Assembly (NCBI GenBank): GCA_015143295.1
Contig: CM026552.1
Coordinates: forward strand, 62,428,944 to 62,492,943
From: Tetracentron sinense
Lineage: Eukaryota; Streptophyta; Magnoliopsida; Trochodendrales; Trochodendraceae
Reading direction: 5' to 3'
Length of the DNA: 64,000 bases
The notes beneath the pieces were generated by a model. That model saw only the letters and a list, made by a program, of their open reading frames with translations. It did not search any database and was not told where the DNA came from. This document shows positions 21,107 to 32,238 of this stretch, one piece after another (positions within the stretch are counted from its first letter, which is position 1; the number at the start of each line of letters is the position of its first letter). The translations under genes were made by a program, and so were the position numbers.

Positions 21107-22475
21107 GTCTGTTCTCTACTGTGGGTTCTTGGTTGTGCCGATCTTGTGCTCTAGTAGGTCCAAGATCTCCTAAGGCGGTCATACTCAACTTCCGAAAGTT
21201 CAAGGAGGGTTTCAGGGGTAGTCTTATCAAAGGCGATTTCCAGGCAAATCATTAAGCTTAGTTTAGCGTGCTTTTATCATTTTGGGTAGCTTCAGGAAAC
21301 TAGGCCTTCAAGGAGAAGAGTCCATGTGATTTCGTCATCAGCCAAATGAAATGTTTTGGATAGCGTACTTGATCGAACCAACCTACCCTACACTTTGCTT
21401 TCCCCGACCCTAGACGACCTTGACAGTGAAAGCCTTGGGCCACTAACGGATTAGTGGTCGGTGACTGGATAATGCCTCGATGCTGTTGGAGAGGGTGCAG
21501 ACCTGCTATCCTGCTGGATCTTCTGTGGTGTCTTTGATAGTCAGCTCATTGAACATCTGTGCCATGCTGAATACTTCTGGATCAAGAATCCCTGAAGACT
21601 CGTCACTGGGCTGGGGGTTTAATGTTTTGGCAATGGGTACAAGAGGTGTATTAGGGTAGGGTTCAAATGTCCCCACCAAGAAAGTTATAGAGATGTGGGG
21701 TCGGGGTTCTACTCTCGTCGACTAGCTATTCTTCTTTGTGAGTTTGGAGAGATAGTCCTCAAACTTGGGCTTGTACCCCAAGTTGAATGTCGGTGTATAA
21801 CAAAGAGGCGTGTATCTCTTTTTCATTCCCTAGTTTCTGGCTCCCAATTCTAAGCCTGGCTGGTAATTCATCTTAGCCATCATCTTGACAAATGGCGGAA
21901 ATGGCTGCTTACTTTGCTCTTCTATCTGGACGATAGAGCTGACTTGCTCAAACTAGTATGTCATGAAGGTTGCGCCTTACCCCAGCTCTTGGATGTCCCC
22001 GAAGGTACTCGCTGACTCCTCTAATGGGATTACAACCAAGTGGTCATCCTGGATGAATTTGATTCTCTGATGGAGAGAGGAGGGAATGGCTCCAGCCGTG
22101 TGAATCCATGGCCTCCCAAGGAGCAATGTGAATGAGACTAGCACATTCACGACTTGAAAGTTTGTACTGAACTGAGCTGGTCTGACCCCGATGGTCAAGT
22201 TAATGTCACCCAAATTCTACTTGGTGGAGTTGTCAAATACCCTGATGGTTTAGGTCTCTTCTTCACTTGGCTGAGATCTAGACCCAAGCTTTGCAGTGTT
22301 GATAGAGTGCGGACGTTTAGGTCGGAGCCATTGCCGATGAGCAGTGATGATAAGGTTTTGTCTATACACTTAACTGCAATATAGAGAGCCCGAGGATGAT
22401 CCCTGTCGCTGTCTGGTATTTCTTCCTCTGTAAAGGAGATGATTCTTGATTCTAATACCTACCCTACCATGTGCC
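21107..22475 (-). pseudogene. Tat/Ogre protease region, heavily decayed
   Basis: A 78-codon minus-strand frame (21977-22213) has a protease-like end motif, LLGRPWIHTAGAIPSSLHQ, typical of Tat/Ogre retropepsin regions. On either side, 21107-21976 and 22214-22475 hold only short broken frames. They lie in the position expected for the protease-RT linker and the rest of the protease. Confidence 0.7.
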
Positions 22476-23609
22476 CTAGTTCCTGTGATGCTCAGATGCA
22501 AGGAGAAGACCCAAGATGGAGATCTGTGTAGGAGTTTTGCTCAACTGCTCAGTGATGTTAAACTCTTCTACTTTTTCCAGTATTTTCAGGAAGACTGCTG
22601 AGTCCACTGTTTCTTTCTCTGGGTCTAACTCCCCTACTTTCTCCTTCTCTGTTCCCTTCATCTTTGTCGGCTCAATCACTGGAGGTTGGTACACCTGGCC
22701 AGATCGGGTGAGGTAGGCTATGCTCTCACTCTCAAGGATGAGAGAGTGAGGGGTGGGTACTCGGTTGAGGTCAAAAGGTAGAGATGGGATGTAAGGGATC
22801 TGGACGGGGCCTACTAGAGTCGAAGCTTAAGCTGAGGCCGTGGGCCAGTTTGCTAGGTAAGGAATGGTGTAGATAATCTGTTCTTTGACTAGCTCAAGGA
22901 TAGGGATCTGTACCAGTGGAAGGATAGCTTGTATGTTTGACTGGGGGAAAGGGATTATGACAGGAGGCTGATAAGAAGGCCTGATTATGCCATCATCGAC
23001 TGCGGGTGCACTGGGTCTTAACTACCCTACCCTGGGCTCTCCCCACTCAATGAAATTGACTTGGTTATTGTGTGGGGGCAATGGCACCTGGTTGATAATG
23101 GTGTTCTCGGGGGCTAGTTCAACCTTACCCTCATCCAAGAGATCCTGGATGGCACATTTCAAACCAATGTAATAGTCTGTAGCATAACCTGGGCCTTGAT
23201 GGAAGGCGCAGTGATGATCGGCTTGGTAATTCTTGTTCTGTTTCTCGGGGGGTAAGAGGGGGGTAGGACCTCTAAATTTGAGAATTCCCTGCTTGGTCAA
23301 TAGCCCAATAACTGGCTGAGAGTGTATAGAAGAGGGGTGGAGTTTTTGGGGGGATGGTTCTGCCCCTGGTTTTGTCTAACTAGCCGGGTGTTTCCGGATG
23401 CTGGCTGAGACTGAGCGGCAGGTGCTGGCAATCTGAAAGATACTGCAGAAGTCACCATCTGAACATCTTCCTTTCTGCTTTGGTCCATGGGACCATTGTT
23501 TCTGCCTACTGGAGCCGCTGTTCTAGGGGGAGCAAATCCTAGACTGGAGTGAATGGCACCACTCTGAAGGCTGTCTCGATGCTGGCATCGGTTTTGACAA
23601 TAGTGCCAA
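22476..23609 (-). pseudogene. gag: Tat/Ogre gag, C-terminal part
   Basis: Minus-strand fragments of the Tat-type gag. At 23022-23300 the segment CAFHQGPGYATDYYIGLK, then IQDLLDEG, matches the Cys/His element of this clade, with a Tyr where a second Cys is usual. At 23297-23689 an upstream proline- and glutamine-rich part runs into the S1 insertion. Frames shift between pieces. The reading resumes beyond S1 at 26112. Confidence 0.75.
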
Positions 23610-26116
23610 TGTCGCAACCCAAAATACCCCCTAAGAGTTAAGGATACTTTAGCTCGTGACTGCCGTATCATACATCCCGTATGATACATAAGGCATACAT
23701 ATCAACCTGTCAGAGTGCACAAGTTATAACACATAGTGGAAACAAAATGGAAACAGTTTATGATAAAATACTCCTATCATTCGGTTCAAGTCTGAACCAA
23801 TAGAATATGCCAAAAAGGATGGAGTGGACAAGTCCCACTCTCAATACCATCAAAATACAAGTATACTTTCTCTCACTCTCTCAACAAAAATTGAAATCAG
23901 GTCGCCTATCTAGTGTCCCCTCATCCTGGTAATGATCCATGGTAGGCTCCGGCTCGTAGTATTCTTCCTCTATCCAAGGCTCCGTGCCACAGACATCGAA
24001 AGGAACATGTGCACCTGCCGAAGTCAATAGTTGGCTGAGCATGGAATACTCAGTGATATACGAACTACTAGCTAACAGTGGGATAGTAATAACGTGGAGC
24101 ATGCAAGACATAGCGCCGTGGAGCATAGAAATCCGTCAAAAACCCGTACCAATTCCAAAAACCATTTCCTTATGAGTTCTTATGAAGTCCAAAACCATAT
24201 GAGTCTTATGAGCATATGAGAATCAAGTCTTATGAGTTCTTTGAATTCCTTAGAGTTCTTATGAGATCCTTAAAGTTTTTATGAGTTCTTGTGAGCCGTG
24301 AAATCTTAGAGCACTTATGAGCTTGTGAGCGTTCACTTATGAGACTTATGAGATCTTATGAGCTTATGAGGTTCTTATGAGTTCTTGTGAGCCAGAGGTT
24401 AGTACCCGTACAACCCTGGGCTACCAAACTCCTTGATTCTTGTGAGATTTCTTATGAGCATTAACTTAGAGCCAGACCTTAGCACCCGTGAAAAGACTTA
24501 GAGCCGGGCATGTAAATACCCTTCGTCGAATACATAGAAGTGGGCTGCCAAGATCCTTGATTTCTTATGAGATTTCTTAGAGCCAGACATGATATATCCT
24601 TGGATATACCTTACCCTTGACCAACCCGATGTTTGGCTTTATCAATGCTTATGAGCTTGGTAGCTTATGAGTTCTTAGAGATTCTTATGAATGCTTCAAT
24701 AAACTACACTTAAGAGAAATCATGGAGACATGCGAGATTTATGAGCCTTAGAGTAATTGGAAAACATAGAGTGCATGTGAACATCATACTATACTTAGAA
24801 AGCTTAAAAACATGGATTCATAATCATAGAAATTCAATAATAGTGATAGCTTACAAACACTCAGAATTCATCATCCAATTCATCCAAGAACACGCTTTAA
24901 AACATGATTTTAATTAAAGAATAGTCAAGGATAGATAGTAGAGTGTATCTACCTGAAATGGAAGTTTTTACACTTCTGTGGAACAAGAATCAAGCTTGAG
25001 GAAGCTTGGTTGAAGCTTTGAGAAGCCTGAACCTTAATTAGAAAATAAACCAAAAACCCCTCTTTTAATTTAAGAAGAATCACCTTGGGTAGAAAATCCA
25101 AGCTCTAAAACACCAAAAATAGTAAAATACCAACCTTAGAAGCAAGGATTTAGCTTCCCTTTAGTCTGAGAAGAACTGTTTGAGAAATCAACGTGTTCTT
25201 CTTCTTCTTCTCTTCTTCAATCTCTCAAAAATCCAAGCTTAGGGTTTGAGTAGATCAATCCCACGAATTCAGATCTTATTTATAGTTCTAGGGTTGCCAA
25301 AACCCCTAAAAGTCCTTGAAAATATCTCAAAATATCTCCCGAGGTCGGTGCCAAGGTCGGTGGAAGAGTTCTGGGCGTTCTGGGCCTAAAATCATCGAAA
25401 AGTGGGTTCCAGTCATCAATGAGGGTTTAAAAATCATCGATGAGTGGTTTATTTTTGCATTCTAGCAGGTTGACTTGTCGACGAGTCCAAGGCACTCAGC
25501 GCCGAGTGGAACCCGCAATTCACTAGAGTTTTTCCCTCTTTGGTATTTTGACCATAACGTTTGACTCGCTTATCCGATTTTGACGATTGAACTTACATTG
25601 GATTCATCTTTCAAAGGGCTACAACTTTCATGTTTTACAAATTTTCTAATTTTGCGTTCTTCATGGACCAAATTACCCTTGAAGCTGACTGATCCGAGAA
25701 TGGATTTCAGCAGCCCAGATTTTCAGCAGACTCGCTTTCGGAAATCTGACATTTGACCCAACCTCGATTCAAAATCTGAAAAAGTGATAAACATAGACCT
25801 TGAAGAGGATTTTGATATCTTTCTAATGGCTCAAGAATCACTCAATTCTGATTTCGAATGAGAAAACTAGAGTTTTTGCAAGTTGAAGATATGTTTAGGC
25901 ATCCCTTTCTTTGACACTTGGAGCATGTTATACTGTCATTTTTCATTTGTCACAAACCCCCAAAAACACTTTCCATACATATTTTGATTTATGTAAATCC
26001 TCATTTCATTTTAAAACATGAACCCACAATTTCATTAAGGCTTTAGGCCTTGAAGGCACTCTTCACAGCACTATTCACATAAACAGTGAACCTAAATTTC
26101 GGGGCTCTACAGCCAA
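23605..26116 (-). mobile_element. S1: gypsy solo LTR with perfect target duplication (GCCAA)
   Basis: The LTR spans 23610-26111 (2502 bp), minus-strand orientation: it starts TGTAGAGCCCCGAAA (from 26111) and ends TTGCGACA (at 23610). GCCAA at 23605-23609 and 26112-26116 is an exact 5-bp target duplication. No internal region is present, so it is a solo LTR from recombination between two LTRs. It interrupts Tat/Ogre gag. Landmarks shared with LTR1, LTR2, C and D: the block TTGACGATTGAAC near 25590, TATA-like TTATTTATA near 25277-25285, donor-like site at 24952, stem-loop 24591-24610, stem-loop 24034-24054, acceptor at 24015. Confidence 0.93.
23881..24014 (-). CDS. Short acidic reading frame in solo LTR S1
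   Basis: Downstream of the acceptor-like GGCAG the minus strand reads VPFDVCGTEPWIEEEYY and on to a stop at 23881. It aligns with the LTR1/LTR2/C/D peptide. Unlike those, the frame in S1 also stays open upstream through the stem-loop, but in a different relation to it, so only the part after the acceptor is shared. Function unknown. Confidence 0.4.
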
Positions 26117-26353
26117 AGTCTACAACTGGTAGAGTTACCATCAAGGTTGAGTATGGTTGCTTCAGTGTGCCCATAAATATGTTTGCCAACTCCTCATTGG
26201 GGATTAGAGTAGATATCTTTACTGCAATTTCCTTCCAGTGGGTAGCATATTCCAGGTAGTATTCGTTGTTTCGCTGGTACATTTGTTCTAACTAACTTCA
26301 CTGAGGCCAAAGCTCTTGGTTGAAGGAGTGCTCCACAAAGCTATCCATGGTAA
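26112..26353 (-). pseudogene. gag: Tat/Ogre gag, middle part between S1 and element D
   Basis: The minus strand carries NNEYYLEYATHWKEIAVKI and LIPNEELANIFMGTLK, matching the central gag core of Tat elements. The frame is broken near 26290-26300 and ends where element D's LTR begins (26354). About 40 residues expected between this piece and the N-terminal piece at 52.3 kb are missing. Confidence 0.75.
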
Positions 26354-26400
26354 TGTAGCGCCTTAGAACTTTTCGTACCTAATGAACAGTGTTTTGTAGC
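26354..26400 (+). repeat. Element D 5' LTR, first 47 bp
   Basis: It starts TGTAGCGCC at 26354 and matches the 3' LTR start at 52196 (shared AACTTTTCGTACCTAAT and AACAGTGTTTT). It is cut at 26400 by the copia insertion and resumes at 44957. Flanking GGTAA (26349-26353) would be the left target duplication, but the right partner is deleted. Confidence 0.85.
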
Positions 26401-27206
26401 TGTAAATCCCTAAATAGGTGTTGGCAAATTCCGTGATCATTAGATAGGTCATGTGAGTCGAGTCGTCGAGTCATGTTCAACTTGTTAAAAGAGAAGAGCT
26501 AAAGCTTAAAGAAGATTGAAGAAAGTGAAGAAAAAGCTCCTACTCTGGATCTAGAAAGGTAATGGACTTAGAGACCCCTACCCAGGTTGGATTTGGCTTA
26601 GATAACTCTAAACATACCTAGGAGGATAGTTTTAAACCTAACAAAGTTGTTTGATCTTAGTTGAATCAAATAAACATGAAAAGACATATGGTTTGAAAAA
26701 AATTCTGTCTCAACCGATCGCTCGGTATTGAGACCGATCGATCGGTGGCCTACTGAGCGATCGGTGGCTATCGACTCGACAAAAATTTTGTATGGGGTAT
26801 TTTTCCAGAGAGATGATTTTTAACCGAGCGATTGGTCATGAGTACCAAGCGATCGGTAATGAGCACCGATCGATCGGTCCCCGTAAAAAGAATTTTTATT
26901 TTTCTGGATTCTTTTTTTAAACCCTATATAAACAACTTTTTGGAGACCTAATTCGTGTGTTTGATTTTTTTGAAAGAGTAGAGGTCTGAGAAACTCCTCT
27001 AGGGTTTTTCATATTGTTCTATTAGATCTTTGTTGATCCCTCCTCTTTCTTTGATCCTAGAGAATGCAAGTATAGATCTAAACCTTTGATCTTGCATTGT
27101 GTGATCTCAGATCTGTATGAGATCCCTCTAGGGTTTGAAACTTCCTAAATTGATTCACAACCCTACACCTTGTGTGTGTGTCCGGTGTTTGATCCGGAGC
27201 CTTCCT
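26401..27206 (+). repeat. Copia 5' LTR, truncated (first about 806 bp)
   Basis: It starts TGTAAATCCCTAAATAGG and follows the 3' LTR closely up to GATCCGGAGCCTTC at 27206, where it jumps into gag. About 400 bp of LTR end, the primer-binding site and gag N-terminus are deleted. A TATA box CTATATAAAC lies at 26924-26933. Upstream, 26710-26880 contains several palindromes of the ACCGATCGATCGGT type. Confidence 0.9.
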
Positions 27207-27614
27207 GATCCTAAAGTGAATCTACCTTCTACATCAAGTACTAAGGCTTATACAAATTTTGTAAAGCCTAGAAATACAGCTCCTAGAGTGAATGCTTTGA
27301 GGAATCAAATTTCTATTAGAAGAAATCCTCCTCCTCTCCCAAGATTCATACCCACATGTCACTTTTGTGGTGTGAGAGGTCACATACGACCAAATTATAA
27401 TGCTTTTAGGAGAGCTCCTCAAAATGGTTCATGGAACCAAAATCAAAGTCAATGGACTCTTCAAAGGCAGATTCAGGTTCTGGCTGAAAAGTCTAGAATA
27501 TTGAGCGAAGATGTTAATAGATTTGCTCAAATCTCTATGACAAGAACTGGTCAATTTATTCCAAATGATTATTCAAGAGGAAAGAATTTGACTAATCAAA
27601 AAGCTAGAACTTAA
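27207..27614 (+). pseudogene. gag: Copia gag C-terminal fragment
   Basis: Begins at the deletion joint and runs to a stop at 27612-27614. It includes a zinc knuckle CHFCGVRGHIRPNY in which the last Cys of the CCHC pattern is Tyr, so RNA binding would be impaired. The knuckle type (GHIRPN) is characteristic of SIRE elements. Confidence 0.8.
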
Positions 27615-30600
27615 CAAAATAAGAAAAGGTCAAGGAGGACAAAAAGGAAAAAGGTTTCTAATACACAGTTTAATGATCAAAGATCTAAACAAAGTTTAAA
27701 GACTGTGTATGTAAGAAAGGATGACCTGAAGTGCTTCGTCATTCACACTGCCTTGAAAGCCCAAAACATAGAAATGTGGTACTTCGATAGTGGGTGTTCT
27801 TGGCATATGACAGGTAACAAGTCCTTATTTACTCAATTTGAGGACTGTCCAGATGGGACTGTTACTTTTGGTGATGGAAGCAAGTCTTTAGTAAAGGGGA
27901 AGGGTATCATCGATTCACCAGGCATACCAAAATTGAAAGATGCCTTGTTTGTTGAAGGACTGAAAGCTAATTTAATTAGCATAAGTCAACTATGTGATGA
28001 TAACCATGTTGTGTACTTTACCCAAAATAAATGCTTAGTCATTAATGGTAAAGGTAAGTGTGTTCTAGAAGGGTTGAGAACCACTGACAATTGCTACGGC
28101 TTAATTCCCAGTCCTAATCCCTCAAATGTCTGTTATAAGACTAAAATTGAGGAGGTTGATTTGTGGCACCGAAGACTAGGTCACATGAACTTCAAAGACC
28201 TTTGTAAAATCTCTAAGAAAGAGCTTGTAAGAGGAGTTCCCAAACTAGGAAAGCCTTCTACTGCTGTGTGTGGGCCATGCCAAATTGGTAAACAAATAAG
28301 AACCCCACATAAGAAGACTTCAAGTATTGCTACTTCATATCCACTAGAATTAATTCATATGGATCTAATGGGTCCTACAAGAACTGAAAGCCTAGGTGGA
28401 AAGCGATACATCCTAGTTATGGTTGATGATTTCTCAAGAATGTCATGGGTGGCATTTATAAGAGAGAAATCCGATGCTTTTGACAATTTCAAAAGTATTT
28501 GCTTGAAAATTCAAAATGAGAAAAGATGCCCAATCACTCGAATTCGAAGTGTTCATGGAAAGGAGTTTGAAAACTCTAAGTACAACAATTTTTGTGATGA
28601 GTCGGGTATCAAACATGAATTTTCTGCACCTATTACACCTTAGCAGAATGGTGTAGTAGAGAGGAAGAACAGGGTTCTCCAAGAGATGGCTAGAGTTATG
28701 CTTCATAGCAACAATCTAGCTTCTCATTTCTAGGCTGAGGCAGTTAACACTGCTTGCTATATAGTTAATAGAGTTTTTGTAAGACCTGGAACAAGGAAAA
28801 CCCCATATGAGTTGTGGAATAACAAGAAACCTAGTGTCAAGTACTTTCGAGAATTCGGAAGTAAATGCTATATCCTTAAGGATAGAGAGCAACTGGGCAA
28901 ATTTGCATCCCGGAGTGATGAAGGGATATTTCTTGGATATTCCACCAACAGTAGAGCTTATCGAGTGTATAACTTGAGAACCTCTACGATTATGGAGTCC
29001 ATAAATGTAGTTGTGGATGACTCCGGTGTTGAAAATGTGCAACTTGAGGATGATGAAAGTGCTGAATATGAAAATGTTGAAACTGTTTCAACTCCACCTA
29101 TAAATAAGCAATCATCTCCATCAAAACCTACACATTCTAGGGTCATGAGTCCTCACACCCCCACTGATATAATTGGTGATGTTGAGAGTGGAGTGAGAAC
29201 GAGGAAACAAATTGAAAATGAAGTTAGCTACATTTGCTATACTTCATCTTTTGAACCCAAGAATGTAGCTGAAGCTCTTGCAGATGATAATTGGATAAAT
29301 GCAATGCAAGAAGAGTTACTTCAGTTTACTAGGAATGATGTTTGGTATTTAGTACCTAGGCCTAACAATACAAATGTGATTGGTACCAAATGGATTTTCA
29401 AGAATAAATCTGATGAAAAAGGTACTATCATAAGAAATAAGGCTAGGTTAGTTGCACAAGGATACACCCAAATTGAAGGTATTGACTTCGATGAAACGTT
29501 TGCTCCTGTAGCCAGGCTAGAATCAATAAGAATTCTTCTAGCTGTGGCTTGCCATATGAAATTCAAACTTTTTCAAATGGATGTTAAGAGTGCCTTTCTG
29601 AATGGCATTCTACATGAGGAAGTCTATGTGGAACAACCAAAAGGGTTTGAAGATCCACATCACCTTGATCAAGTCTATCGGCTAAAAAGGGCCCTCTATG
29701 GTTTAAAGCAAGCTCCAAGAGCTTGGTATGAGAGGCTGACTACTTATCTCTTGGAAAACGGATTTTCGAGAGGGGGAGTAGATAGAACCCTTTTCATAAA
29801 GAATGTGAAAGGTGATATTGTCATCGCCCAGATATATGTTGATGACATAGTGTTTGGTTCCACATTAGACTTACATGCTCGTTCATTTGCTGAACAAATG
29901 AAAAATGAATTTGAAATGAGCATGGTTGGTGAGCTAAGTTTCTTCCTTGGTCTTCAGATCAAGCAATTGGATTCTGGGATCTCAGTATCTCAAATCAAAT
30001 ATGCTAAAAATCTAGTGAAGAAATTTGGCATGAGCTCTGCTAAGCATGTAAGAACTCCTATGAGTTCTACTACAAAACTTAGTAAAGATGCTACAGGCAA
30101 AGATGTTGATCAAACTTCTTATAGAAGCATGATTGGTAGTTTACTCTACCTAACTGCTACTAGACCTGATATTGCCTTTAGTGTTGGTGCATGTGCCCGC
30201 TATCAAGCGAGCCCAAAAGAGTCTCACTTACTTGCAGTTAAGCGTATCATTCGATATGTGAGTGGAACTCTATCATTTAGACTCTTGTATTCTTTTGATA
30301 CAAATGCCACGATAGTTGGATATTCCGATGCCGATTGGGCCGGAAATGCTGATGATAGGAAAAGCACCTCTGGAGGATGTTTCTATATTGAAAACTGCTT
30401 AGTTGCTTGGCTTAGCAAAAAGCAGAATTCAATTTCATTGTCCACTGCAAAAGCTGAATACATAGCAGCTGGCAGTTGTTGCACTCAACTTCTGTGGATG
30501 AAGTAGTGTTGAATGATTACGGGATTGAACAGCGCATTATGATTGTGTATTGTGATAATTCAAGTGCTATCAATATTTCCAAAAATCCCGTTCAACATTC

Positions 30601-30778
30601 TCGCACAAAACACATAGACATAAGACATCACTTCATCCGTGATCTTGTTGAGCAAAAGATTGTGTCTATAGAGTATGTCCAAACAGAGAATCAATTTGCG
30701 GACATTCTAACAAAACCCTTAGATTCCCTTAGGTTTGAACTCCTTAGGAAATCCATAGGTTTGTGCGGAGTTGAGTAA
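27615..30778 (+). pseudogene. pol: Copia pol (protease, integrase, RT, RNase H), two stops and a frameshift
   Basis: Protease WYFDSGCSWHMTG near 27776. GAG-pre-integrase/HHCC follows (WHRRLGHMNF, CGPCQIGK). In the integrase core the first Asp is in HMDLMGP, but the second is lost (RSVHGKEFEN, where the family has DHG). A TAG at about 28641-28643 replaces Gln before QNGVVERKN, and a TAG near 28732 replaces Trp. RT has [34 protein letters not shown] and catalytic YVDDIV. RNase H has [18 protein letters not shown] and YCDNSSAI, with a 1-base frameshift near 30505. The frame ends with ADILTKPLD and a stop at 30778. Integrase could not work. Confidence 0.9.
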
Positions 30779-31940
30779 AGATGTACTTGTTTCATAGCCT
30801 ATGTGTTCTTCATGTTCTATTTATGTCATAGAGCTAATTTTTTTTAATTAATAAAAATCCAAAAACATTCAAAAAATTGAAAAATATTGCAAAAAAAATA
30901 ATGTGTTTGTATGACCTTCTTTCCAATCATTTTGCTTAAAGTTATTTCCTTGAAATCATATTTAAACATATAATGCAAGGATAAATATTTCATAGGATTG
31001 GATAAATTAGGATAGGTCAACTGTTGGTTTGATCTTGTGATTGAATTTGGTCATGCTAACTAATCTCAGTTAGAGTTGAGTAAACAAAGATGTTATCTAT
31101 TGCACATGCACTCTGACTGATTCTTTAGATGGTATTAGTTCCTATTTAAAGGTTCTGATATTATACCATATGGTTCCCTAGATTAATCAAATCTAGTATA
31201 ACCAATGTCATAAAAAATTCCATAAGGTGAGCCCCCTAGTTATAAAAATTATTGACATGGAGAGGACTACCTGTGAGTTTGTGTGATAGCTACTAGTGAA
31301 TGCAAACAGTGAGTAATGGCTACCTAGACAAACAGTAGGTATCTATATGGATTGCTAGTGTGAAAGCCCCCACTGTCATTAGAAAGAGCTACCTTCTCAC
31401 TTGAGTGAAAGTCACCAATGTGCTAAAAACTATATATGTGTACTCCAAAAAGAATTTTCACAATGAGTACAATTTGACTGAAAAAGAAATGAAATAAATT
31501 TGTTAGTCAAATTTGGGGTAAAAATTGCTCATCATATAAGTATGGATGTTTATTGGTTTTAAAACTAGTTTTTGAAAATTTTAGAGTCCCATTTGAGCTA
31601 TAATGTCAAAATCTAGCTTAAGGAAGGAAACCAATTCAAAGAGTCAAGTAATGAATTTTGATTTCACACTCACATTACTTCTAATTGTTTCTTGACTCTG
31701 ATTGTGAATTTGATGGAAATACCATATTTAATCACCGGTGAAAATCAATTATTGTTTACATAATCCTTGTTTATGACTGTACTTGATATATCAATTCTTG
31801 GGTGATTATTCTTTATGATTTTAATGAAATCAATTATTGTAAATTTTTTGGTGAATTGGTTATTTTGAGGTGAAAATGAGTTTTTAATGTATCGTTGGTT
31901 GAGGGGGAGAAATGGTTTTAAAAGTAAAATATTTGAAAAT
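30779..31940 (+). other. Non-coding spacer between copia pol and the accessory gene
   Basis: AT-rich, no long frame in either strand. It contains repeats of AGCTACC/GTGAAAG.C.CC type around 31260-31420. The position corresponds to the long spacer before the env-like or accessory ORF of SIRE elements. Confidence 0.6.
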
Positions 31941-31950
31941 TTTTCAGACC

Positions 31951-32134
31951 ACCGATCGCTCGGTGTTAAAGACCAATCGATCGGTCTTTCATGAACAGAG
32001 TTATAAAACCCTCATTTCTATTTTTTCTGTTCACTTCTTCTCCGAACTCTAGAGCGATCTCTCGGTTACCTCTCCTCCAAATCCTTCCTACGGTCATTCC
32101 ATTCAACCCTAAGGGTTTCCCAAGCATCAAAAAG
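31951..32134 (+). promoter_or_regulatory. Putative internal promoter and leader exon of the copia accessory gene
   Basis: Two palindromes, ACCGATCGCTCGGT (31951-31964) and GACCAATCGATCGGTC (31971-31986), match those upstream of the LTR TATA box of the same element. A TATA box TTATAAAAC (32001-32009) follows about 15 bases later. Then comes a pyrimidine-rich leader with no ATG, ending at AAAG|GTAAGC (32134/32135), a good splice donor. The arrangement copies the LTR promoter in miniature and suggests a separate transcript. Confidence 0.5.
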
Positions 32135-32230
32135 GTAAGCCTTGTATATTTTCTTGCATATAGGTTGAATTTCTCATCTAGGGCTTCGACTGTTCATCCA
32201 TGGCTTTCCTTTTGTCCTTAATCCTTCTAG
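32135..32230 (+). other. Inferred 5' UTR intron of the accessory gene (96 bp)
   Basis: Donor GTAAGC at 32135 and acceptor TTAATCCTTCTAG ending at 32230, preceded by a strong pyrimidine tract. Two earlier AG sites would give introns under 50 bp, too short for plants. Splicing removes the ATG at 32200 and its hydrophobic lead (MAFLLSLILLAY), which is the pyrimidine tract read as protein. Confidence 0.5.
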
Positions 32231-32238
32231 CCTATCTC

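Noticed and set aside
32200..32238. Signal-peptide-like hydrophobic start (MAFLLSLILLAY) hinting at an envelope protein
   Set aside because: This stretch coincides with a pyrimidine tract directly before a good splice acceptor; the likelier start is ATG 32239 and no other membrane segment is present.
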